From assembly GCA_001774245.1 (NCBI GenBank), contig MEZF01000108.1, positions 19,144 through 30,181 on the forward strand: 11,038 nt of DNA, read 5' to 3'. Under the pieces are notes generated by a model. The model saw only the letters and a list, made by a program, of their open reading frames with translations, was not told the DNA's origin and did no database searches. A program made the position numbers and the translations under genes. The stretch comes from Candidatus Bathyarchaeota archaeon RBG_13_52_12 (GTDB lineage Archaea > Thermoproteota > Bathyarchaeia > TCS64). Below, one piece after another: positions 5,966 to 11,038 of the stretch. The stretch's first letter is position 1. Each line of letters begins with the position of its first letter.

Positions 5966-8289
5966 TAAATCACAGACGCTAAGGCAATGCAAGATTGGCC
6001 TAGAGCTGTACCACCGTCTCCAATAGGTGTTTTATTGTTTGTAATAGCTTTCAATCCTTGACTTTCTATGTTGTGAATAATTTGACTTGATATAGATTTG
6101 TTAACTAATACCCCACCTGAAAGAGAAATGGTATTAATCCCCTCTTCTCTAGCCACGTTTATGGCAATGGTAGACATCCCAATGGCTAAATATTTATGTA
6201 CAAAAGCTGCTATATCCTCGTTTTTAAAGATATTTTTATTTTCTATGAGATATTTTAACATATTTTGGGTTTTAAGCTCGTATTTTCCTTTATTAAATAT
6301 AATTTCAGGTTTGTAATTGACACGATTCGCATCACCTAATTCTGATAGAGACTCTAGCCTCATAGCTGGTTCTCCTTCGTAGGTTCTCACATAAGTCAAG
6401 CCCAATAAAGATGCGACAGAGTCGAGAAGCCTACCTGAACTTGAAGTTTTTAAGACATTAAGATTTCTCGATTGCCTTAGAATTAACTCGAGTTCTCTGT
6501 GACCCTTAGGTAACGCTTCTTCTATGTGATATTTTGTGATATCACGTATTTCATCATCACTAAAAACAGTAGTGAGGCCTGAGATCAACATCCTAAAAGG
6601 ATAGAAGGCGCACAGATCGCCTCCAGGCATGGGTAGATATTCAAGCTGACCAACCCTTTTAAAGTTAAAATATGAAGAAATTAGTACTTCGCCACCCCAA
6701 ATAGCTCCATCCGAACCATAACCTGCTCCATCTAATGCGATTCCAACAACGTATTCATCGGGTTTTACATCGTTTTCAGCGCAGACTGAAACTGTATGAG
6801 CGTGATGATGCTGTGATTTCGCGATTTGTGATCCAGTCTCCTGTGATATCACTTCGGCCAGTTGTGATGTCATATAGCTAGGGTGCTGGTCACAAGCTAT
6901 CACATCTGGATTACGTGTGATTTTAAGGAGGTCACGCATTTTATAGATTGCATTTTTTTCATAGTCGAGAGTCTCGAGATTGATTGTTTCACCAAGATAC
7001 TGAGTCTGATAGCATTTCCCGTCTAAGGTAACGGCCGCAGCATTGCTCTGCTCCGTCCCGACGGCGAATGATACACCTTTTTTTAAGGGTATATCGATGG
7101 GATCTGGCACATATCCACGTGATCTTCGTATAAAAGCCACTTGCCCATCATTAATGCGCACAAGTGAGTCGTCGCACCTGTTCACGATCTTTCTGTTATG
7201 GAGGAGAAAGTAGTCTGCTATGCTACGGAGCTGACTTAGAGCAGCTTCGTTGTTAATCGCCATGGGCAGCCCAGCCATGTTACCGCTCGTCATAACAAGT
7301 GCCGGTGCCATTAACCTCTTGAAAAGCATCACTTGGATACCGGTATATGGCAGCATCACGCCGACTCTGCTCAGCCCAGGTGCGATTAGATCGGAGATGA
7401 CTCCTCCCCTCATCTTTACTAGCACAATCGGCTTCTGCCACGACATTAGAGCCCTAGATTCGAATACATCTGGTGTCGCGAAGCTCTTTACTGTATTAAG
7501 ATCTGGTGCCATAAGAGCAAATGGCTGGTACGGCCTGTTTTTTCGGGCCCGGAGCTTAGCGACGATGCCATCATCGGTTGCGAGGGCAGCCAAGTGGATA
7601 CCACCGATGCCCTTGACCGCGACGATGTTTTCCTCATTCAATAGTCTGGCTGCTTCTGCGAAGACGTCTCCAGCCCTGATCTCCTCTCCGGATGAGTCGT
7701 AGAGGCTCATTCTCGGACCACAACTGCTACATGTTATACCCTGGGCGTCGAAGCGTCTATCGAGGGGATTTTTATAATCGCCTTCACAAGCCTTGCACAT
7801 TGGGAACTCATCCATATGGGTCCGCTCCCTGTCATAGGGGAGGGATCTCACCCCTGTGAACCGGGGACCACACCAGGCGCAAGTTGTGAACGGGTACTCA
7901 AACCATCGCCCGTTGGGATCTTCCATGTCCATGAGACACTCGGGGCAGATCCCGATGTCTGGTGGGAAAATCCCCGAGGCAGACTGTTTACCGTTCCTAC
8001 TCTTGTCGATAACGAACTTTTTGAACCTGTTACGATATGGTCTGTAAGCGAAGTGGACTTTAGTGATCTCAGATACTGGGGGTGACTCAGCTTGGATGGA
8101 TTTTACGAAGGACTCGACACTCTCTCTTGGGCCCTCGACGACTGCCTCGACGCCGGCGTCCCCGAGGTTTATTACGTAGCCCCTGAGCCCGTAGCGTACC
8201 GCCAGACGGTAGATGAAGGGGCGGAAGCCCACGCCCTGCACCCTGCCGGTCACATGGACCTCGGCCTCGACGCTGCCCGGTGAGCCCAA
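5965..8289 (-). CDS. hypF: Carbamoyltransferase HypF, [NiFe]-hydrogenase maturation
   Basis: HypF uses carbamoyl phosphate and ATP to carbamoylate the C-terminal cysteine of HypE, which makes the cyanide ligands of the [NiFe]-hydrogenase iron. All domains are present in 774 residues. The acylphosphatase domain (about 8-95) has VQGVGFRP with R23 and N41. Zinc fingers have Cys pairs 115/118, 137/140, 165/168 and 187/190. The YrdC-like domain has KGIGGIHL (226-233), NRPYQPFALM (251-260) and TSGN (334-337). The Kae1-like domain has HHHAH (494-498), LDGAGYGSDG (519-528), and IGDGG with D758. The usual HAQP before the last zinc pair reads DAQG here. A TGA in frame just upstream leaves TTG 8287-8289 as first likely start; a TATA-like box at 8317-8326 would give an almost leaderless message. 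No other hyp gene lies nearby. G+C falls steeply along the gene (36/60 at 8161-8220, 13/60 at 6241-6300). Confidence 0.96.
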   Translation of the reverse strand: MGSPGSVEAEVHVTGRVQGVGFRPFIYRLAVRYGLRGYVINLGDAGVEAVVEGPRESVESFVKSIQAESPPVSEITKVHFAYRPYRNRFKKFVIDKSRNGKQSASGIFPPDIGICPECLMDMEDPNGRWFEYPFTTCAWCGPRFTGVRSLPYDRERTHMDEFPMCKACEGDYKNPLDRRFDAQGITCSSCGPRMSLYDSSGEEIRAGDVFAEAARLLNEENIVAVKGIGGIHLAALATDDGIVAKLRARKNRPYQPFALMAPDLNTVKSFATPDVFESRALMSWQKPIVLVKMRGGVISDLIAPGLSRVGVMLPYTGIQVMLFKRLMAPALVMTSGNMAGLPMAINNEAALSQLRSIADYFLLHNRKIVNRCDDSLVRINDGQVAFIRRSRGYVPDPIDIPLKKGVSFAVGTEQSNAAAVTLDGKCYQTQYLGETINLETLDYEKNAIYKMRDLLKITRNPDVIACDQHPSYMTSQLAEVISQETGSQIAKSQHHHAHTVSVCAENDVKPDEYVVGIALDGAGYGSDGAIWGGEVLISSYFNFKRVGQLEYLPMPGGDLCAFYPFRMLISGLTTVFSDDEIRDITKYHIEEALPKGHRELELILRQSRNLNVLKTSSSGRLLDSVASLLGLTYVRTYEGEPAMRLESLSELGDANRVNYKPEIIFNKGKYELKTQNMLKYLIENKNIFKNEDIAAFVHKYLAIGMSTIAINVAREEGINTISLSGGVLVNKSISSQIIHNIESQGLKAITNNKTPIGDGGTALGQSCIALASVI
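6536..6545. repeat. GTGATATCAC palindrome, copy 3
   Basis: This exact core lies in hypF and again encodes part of Arg-Asp-Ile-Thr, the same frame as in nadE. A half copy, TGTGATAT, lies immediately beside it at 6525-6532, so GTGATAT occurs twice within 20 bp. Confidence 0.75.
6843..6852. repeat. GTGATATCAC palindrome, copy 4
   Basis: This exact core lies in hypF but is read in a different frame (Val-Ile-Ser) from copies 1 and 3. It sits within the densest half-site run (6812-6921), where successive TGTGAT units encode repeated Ser-Gln pairs about five residues apart, just before the HHHAH motif in protein order. Confidence 0.75.
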
Positions 8290-8316
8290 GCCGATTCACA
8301 GCTATGAGGTAAGACG

Positions 8317-8326
8317 ATTATTAAAT
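8317..8326 (-). promoter_or_regulatory. TATA-like box of hypF
   Basis: ATTTAATAAT on the minus strand lies about 28 bp upstream of the TTG start. The predicted transcription start near 8296 leaves only some 7 bases of leader, consistent with an almost leaderless archaeal message and with the absence of a Shine-Dalgarno. Confidence 0.5.
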
Positions 8327-8332
8327 GATGAG

Positions 8333-8340
8333 TTTTTAAA
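8333..8340 (+). promoter_or_regulatory. TATA-like box of the membrane winged-helix gene
   Basis: TTTTTAAA directly abuts the dyad at 8341-8359. Transcription would start near 8362, about 22 bases before the ATG at 8385. Confidence 0.5.
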
Positions 8341-8359
8341 GCTCTCACGGGGTGAGAGC
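8341..8359. promoter_or_regulatory. 19-bp perfect inverted repeat, probable operator
   Basis: GCTCTCAC and GTGAGAGC form perfect 8-bp arms around GGG. The dyad fills the space between the TATA-like box and the expected start site of the 8385 gene, a place where archaeal repressors commonly block polymerase recruitment. If the message started earlier it could instead form a leader hairpin. It lies only about 50-70 bp upstream of the hypF start, so it might affect both genes. Confidence 0.6.
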
Positions 8360-8384
8360 AACCAAAGGATAAAAAGCCAGACAG

Positions 8385-9089
8385 ATGATATTTCACATAG
8401 GAGCATCAGACGGCGATACCTTGGAGCTAACAATCACAACTGCCGCCCTCTTACTAGTCATTGTTGTTGCTTCTATCATCTTCTACCGCAAAATACAGGA
8501 GGCCACATCAGAGTACGAAGGCGCCAAGGGGTCCGTCCGTAACATCACCTTCGGCTTCACTCGACAGGTCAATCGTCTCCAGCAGGACATAGCAAAAACT
8601 GAGAACGAGGCCACCCGGGCGAAGATGGTAGCATCCGAAGCCCTCAGAAACAGTGGTGAGGCGAAGGAGGCTACATTAAAGGGTCTCGAGGCAGTGAAGA
8701 GCCTTCAGAACCGCGTAGATTCCACCGAGTCAGAAGTTGAATCCATTCGGAAAGAGGTGCAAAAGCTCGCATTGGCACCGAAACAGCGCGTCGTAGTCCG
8801 TCAGGACGTGATGGCGCCAATACCAGTTCAACAGGGTAACATCCTCTCCCAGCTAACAGAAACTGAACTTACAGCCCTCAAAAAGATAGCAGAGTTAGGC
8901 GAAGGCACCGTACCAGAAATCAAGAACCATATAGGCACTACACGAGAACACACCGCCCGAATGCTCAAAAAACTGTACGAATCTGGCTTCGTCGATAGAA
9001 GCACAAACGCTATGCCCTATCGATATAGCATCCGCAAGGAGATACGCGACATCATTCAGCAACAGCCAGATCAGAGACCGACGTTATAG
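8385..9089 (+). CDS. Membrane-anchored coiled-coil protein with C-terminal winged-helix (MarR-like) domain
   Basis: The 234 residues show three parts. One transmembrane helix lies at about 15-34; the acidic start DGDTLE and the following YRK favour N-terminus outside and the rest in the cytoplasm. A long charged helical region, about 37-128, looks like coiled coil. A winged-helix domain spans about 154-216, with LTETELTALKKIAE, the helix-turn-helix around VPEIKNHIGTTREHTARMLK, and the wing-like ending GFVDRS..YRYSI. The domain resembles archaeal MarR/TrmB-type wHTH regulators, so the protein is probably a membrane-tethered DNA-binding protein; the target and signal are unknown. The ATG at 8385 has only a weak AAAGGA site about 15 bases upstream. 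It is divergent from hypF and may regulate through the dyad at 8341-8359; that is inference. Downstream genes have their own promoter-like sequence. Confidence 0.85.
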   Translation: MIFHIGASDGDTLELTITTAALLLVIVVASIIFYRKIQEATSEYEGAKGSVRNITFGFTRQVNRLQQDIAKTENEATRAKMVASEALRNSGEAKEATLKGLEAVKSLQNRVDSTESEVESIRKEVQKLALAPKQRVVVRQDVMAPIPVQQGNILSQLTETELTALKKIAELGEGTVPEIKNHIGTTREHTARMLKKLYESGFVDRSTNAMPYRYSIRKEIRDIIQQQPDQRPTL

Positions 9090-9201
9090 TATAAAGTCGG
9101 CTAGAAAACGATTAGCCTTCTCAAGGACCCGAGTAAAGGTATAATTCTTCGTTGCTCTATTTTCCGCATCACAATTTATGGAGTGAATGCACCGAACCGC
9201 G

Positions 9202-9226
9202 CATACGAGTTATGATCATACGGGTT
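9202..9226 (+). repeat. Imperfect direct repeat CATACGRGTT upstream of cupin promoter
   Basis: CATACGAGTT (9202-9211) and CATACGGGTT (9217-9226) match at 9 of 10 positions with a 15-bp period. They lie just upstream of the TATA-like box, where archaeal activators bind. The function is unproven. Confidence 0.4.
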
Positions 9227-9237
9227 CATCGGGGAGT

Positions 9238-9245
9238 CTTTATAG
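9238..9245 (+). promoter_or_regulatory. TATA-like box of cupin-DP1 operon
   Basis: CTTTATAG sits about 29 bp upstream of the ATG at 9271, giving a start site near 9267 and a very short leader. This supports ATG 9271, not the upstream ATG 9187, as the translation start. Confidence 0.5.
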
Positions 9246-9270
9246 GCCTTCAACTCACCAAGGTAGCAGA

Positions 9271-9612
9271 ATGAAGACCAACAGCGTAGATAAGGCACCG
9301 AGAATGAGCCCAGCAAAGGGCGTCGAGATCATAATCCTCGGCAGCAGCGAAAAAGTCATGCTCACCCACATCATCGCCCAACCCGGCGCAGTCGTCCCCG
9401 ACCATAAGCACCCCCACGACCAGATAGGAACCTGCATCCAGGGCGAGGGGTTGCTCACTTCCGGCGGCAAGAAGTTCAAGACCGTCCCCGGAGCGAGCTG
9501 GTACATACCCGGCGGTGAGATCCATGATTGGATAAACACCAGCAAAGGTGAGACCATACTAATAGAGACCTTCGCACCACCACGCGAAGACTATCTATCG
9601 AAGGCCAAGTAA
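9271..9612 (+). CDS. Small single-domain cupin protein
   Basis: This 113-residue protein has one cupin_2 beta-barrel. Motif 1 is PGAVVPDHKHPHDQIGTCIQG, with H45 and H47 as metal ligands and Q51 where many cupins have Glu. Motif 2 is PGASWYIPGGEIHDW, with H85. The set H-H-Q-H is a plausible metal site. Such small cupins bind metals or small ligands and their substrates cannot be told from sequence. A longer reading from ATG 9187 would add 28 residues of low-quality sequence covering the promoter, so ATG 9271 (AAGGT upstream) is preferred. DP1 begins three bases after its stop, in the same frame, so the two are probably cotranscribed. No functional link to replication is known; the pairing may be incidental. 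Confidence 0.88.
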   Translation: MKTNSVDKAPRMSPAKGVEIIILGSSEKVMLTHIIAQPGAVVPDHKHPHDQIGTCIQGEGLLTSGGKKFKTVPGASWYIPGGEIHDWINTSKGETILIETFAPPREDYLSKAK

Positions 9613-9615
9613 CTC

Positions 9616-11038
9616 GTGGGTGAGCAACTCCCCTTGAGCCAGCGGATGCCTCAGTTCCTACAACGAATAATCGAGGCAGGCTATCAGTTAAGCCCAGACG
9701 CTTACGCCTACCTCAAGGAGCTTCCCCCTGAGACATCGGATAATCTAGCACTGAAGGCAGTTCTCAAGGCCGACTCCACTTCGCAGCCCCTCTTCGTCCT
9801 CGATAAAAGCTACCTACTCACCCTAGTCGAGACGACGAAGCCTGAGCCCCTACTACTGAAAAACCGCCCCATCCCAGCCAGGGACAGAGGCACACCACTC
9901 AAGGTCCTAGAGGAGGAGCCCGCACAGCCCGCAAGCGACGCCGAGGGCTTCCTTCAATACTTCCAGAGCCGCTATGATCGACTCGAAGCTATTCTAAAGC
10001 GTCGCGTAGACGTCAAGGACGCTATAACAATAGAGCAGGCGCTAATGCTACCCGTTAAAACCAAGCTCAAGACCACGGGCATAGTCGCCGAGAAACGTAC
10101 CAGAGGCAACAAGCTCTTCATAGAGCTCGAAGACCGCCGCTCGAGCATTAGCGTTATGGCGAGCGACGAAGAAGCTATCCGCCACGGCCTCGAGCTACAG
10201 GAGGATCAGGTCATAGCCGTCGACGCCGTCAAATATACCGACGACCTACTTATCGCTAACGATTGGATCTGGCCCGACGTCCCAAACAACACCCCTCGAC
10301 GCAGCGCAGAGCCATTATACGCCGCACTACTGGCTGACGTCCACATTGGCTCAAAGTACTTCCGAGCCGACCTCTTCGACAAATTCATTGACTGGATGAA
10401 CCTGGAGATCGGCCCAGCCCAGAGCAGAGACGCCGCAGCCCGCATAAAATATATCATTATAGCGGGGGACATCGTCGATGGCGTGGGCATCTACCCCGAG
10501 CAACTCGATGAACTCACTATACCCAATATACGCGAACAATATCACGTAGCCGCGGAGCTTCTCAAGCGACTTCCCGACTACGTTGAGATAGTCATCACGC
10601 CCGGCAACCATGACGCCACGCGGCACAGCATGCCCCAACCCCCAGTCCCACAAGAGTACGCAAAGGAGCTCTACGATAACCCCAGGGTAAAGATGCTCGG
10701 TAGCCCTTGCAGGCTCAACCTTAACGGGGTCGAGGTATTAATCGAGCACGGCAAGGGAATGGATGATATACTAAGCAGCACGCCCGGCTACGAGTTCCAG
10801 CACCCCATCAAGGCTATGGAACTCATATTCAGGTGCCGCCACCTCGCCCCCCGCTACGGTCAGAGTACCCCCATAGCACCCGAGCGCACCGATAGACTCG
10901 TCATAGGAAACATACCCGATGCCTTCCTCATGGGCCATGTCCACATCAACGAGACCAAACGCTACAAGGGTGTCACACTCGTATCCGCCGGCTCATGGCA
11001 GGACCAGACCCCCTTCCAGAAGCGCATGCAGATCGAGC
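9616..11038 (+). CDS. polB: DNA polymerase D small subunit DP1 (3'-5' exonuclease), 3' end outside window
   Basis: DP1 is the proofreading subunit of PolD, with an OB fold followed by a calcineurin-like (Mre11-type) phosphoesterase domain. The window holds 474 codons plus one base. The OB-like segment lies near residues 150-190. Catalytic motifs are complete: DVH (D241, H243), GDIVDG (D285), GNHD (N331, H332), EHGKG (H378) and GHVH (H441, H443), so the exonuclease should be active. The sequence breaks off in the family's closing region (QKRMQIE), so only a short tail is missing. The first possible start is GTG 9616-9618, directly after the cupin stop; TTG 9634 and ATG 9646 are alternatives in frame, and no ribosome site decides between them. 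It is probably cotranscribed with the cupin. DP2 is 6.2 kb away and oppositely oriented. Confidence 0.97.
   Translation, partial: MGEQLPLSQRMPQFLQRIIEAGYQLSPDAYAYLKELPPETSDNLALKAVLKADSTSQPLFVLDKSYLLTLVETTKPEPLLLKNRPIPARDRGTPLKVLEEEPAQPASDAEGFLQYFQSRYDRLEAILKRRVDVKDAITIEQALMLPVKTKLKTTGIVAEKRTRGNKLFIELEDRRSSISVMASDEEAIRHGLELQEDQVIAVDAVKYTDDLLIANDWIWPDVPNNTPRRSAEPLYAALLADVHIGSKYFRADLFDKFIDWMNLEIGPAQSRDAAARIKYIIIAGDIVDGVGIYPEQLDELTIPNIREQYHVAAELLKRLPDYVEIVITPGNHDATRHSMPQPPVPQEYAKELYDNPRVKMLGSPCRLNLNGVEVLIEHGKGMDDILSSTPGYEFQHPIKAMELIFRCRHLAPRYGQSTPIAPERTDRLVIGNIPDAFLMGHVHINETKRYKGVTLVSAGSWQDQTPFQKRMQIE

Larger units (their letters stand above)
4980..6921. repeat. Cluster of TGTGAT/ATCACA half-sites
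   Basis: Reading both strands I count 14 copies of TGTGAT or its complement, starting at 4980, 5029, 5732, 5953, 5959, 5969, 6525, 6535, 6812, 6827, 6842, 6863, 6899 and 6916. About one is expected by chance in this length at even base composition. In the remaining 9 kb I noticed only two (near 8434 and 9167). Three copies (6812, 6827, 6842) are exactly 15 bp apart. The cluster crosses nadE, the unknown gene, the convergent junction and hypF, and coincides with the AT-rich valley. The function is unknown. Confidence 0.7.
9090..9270. other. Intergenic region before the cupin-DP1 pair
   Basis: This 181-bp gap contains an AT-rich stretch and a pyrimidine-rich run near 9141-9163 that could end the upstream message, then a direct repeat and a TATA-like box leading to the cupin. 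No tRNA or other RNA gene could be folded from it by eye. Confidence 0.5.

Noticed and set aside
4980..6921. CRISPR array from the repeated TGTGAT units
   Set aside because: Units are 6-10 bp, unevenly spaced, palindromic and mostly inside conserved coding sequence; there are no repeat-spacer units.
8087..8542. Open frames overlapping the hypF 5' end and the wHTH start (8087-8299, 8092-8283, 8213-8542)
   Set aside because: They are alternate readings of the GC-rich acylphosphatase region and of the promoter, with no recognisable protein features.
9186..9236. tRNA-like string with GGTTC
   Set aside because: No acceptor stem, D arm or anticodon arm can be paired around it; only the 5-base GGTTC resembles a T arm.
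9187..9270. Longer N-terminus for the cupin from ATG 9187
   Set aside because: The extra 28 residues are not cupin-like and cover the direct repeat and TATA-like box; ATG 9271 fits the promoter and has AAGGT upstream.

Overview
This is archaeal DNA. It carries both subunits of the archaea-specific replicative polymerase PolD, a geranylgeranylglyceryl phosphate synthase for ether lipids, and an Elf1-type elongation factor. AT-rich TATA-like boxes lie about 25 bp ahead of likely transcription starts. PolD argues against Crenarchaeota, and PolD plus Elf1 plus a group II-looking GGGP synthase fits a non-crenarchaeal TACK-type or Asgard lineage. That placement is inference. HypF implies that the organism makes [NiFe]-hydrogenase.

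Layout. Positions 1-5267 (minus strand) look like one operon in the order nadE, elf1, GGGP synthase, PolD large subunit (DP2). The gaps are 32 bp, an 8-bp overlap and 50 bp. DP2 reaches the left edge with only its stop (and perhaps a few codons) missing; its last visible residues are a PCNA-binding PIP box. Positions 5268-5495 are an AT-rich divergent promoter region. Positions 5496-5957 (plus) hold an unrecognised 153-residue protein that may be a DNA-binding regulator. It converges, with 7 bp between stops, on hypF (5965-8289, minus). Positions 8290-8384 are a second divergent promoter region with a 19-bp dyad just downstream of a TATA-like box. Then, on the plus strand, come a membrane-anchored coiled-coil winged-helix protein (8385-9089), a small cupin (9271-9612) and, 3 bp after it, the PolD small subunit DP1 (9616 to the right edge, incomplete).

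How they relate. The PolD subunits sit about 6.2 kb apart and point outward in opposite directions, so they are probably transcribed separately here. Most genes are conserved housekeeping genes. The least ordinary part is the AT-rich valley of about 4950-7000 (5' part of nadE, the unknown gene, 3' part of hypF). It contains four exact copies of the palindrome GTGATATCAC and a dense cluster of its half-site TGTGAT. The palindrome is read in two different frames and also spans the two converging stop codons, so the signal is in the DNA and not in one protein motif. This is the best candidate for something undescribed. I found no CRISPR array, transposase, rRNA, tRNA or intein.
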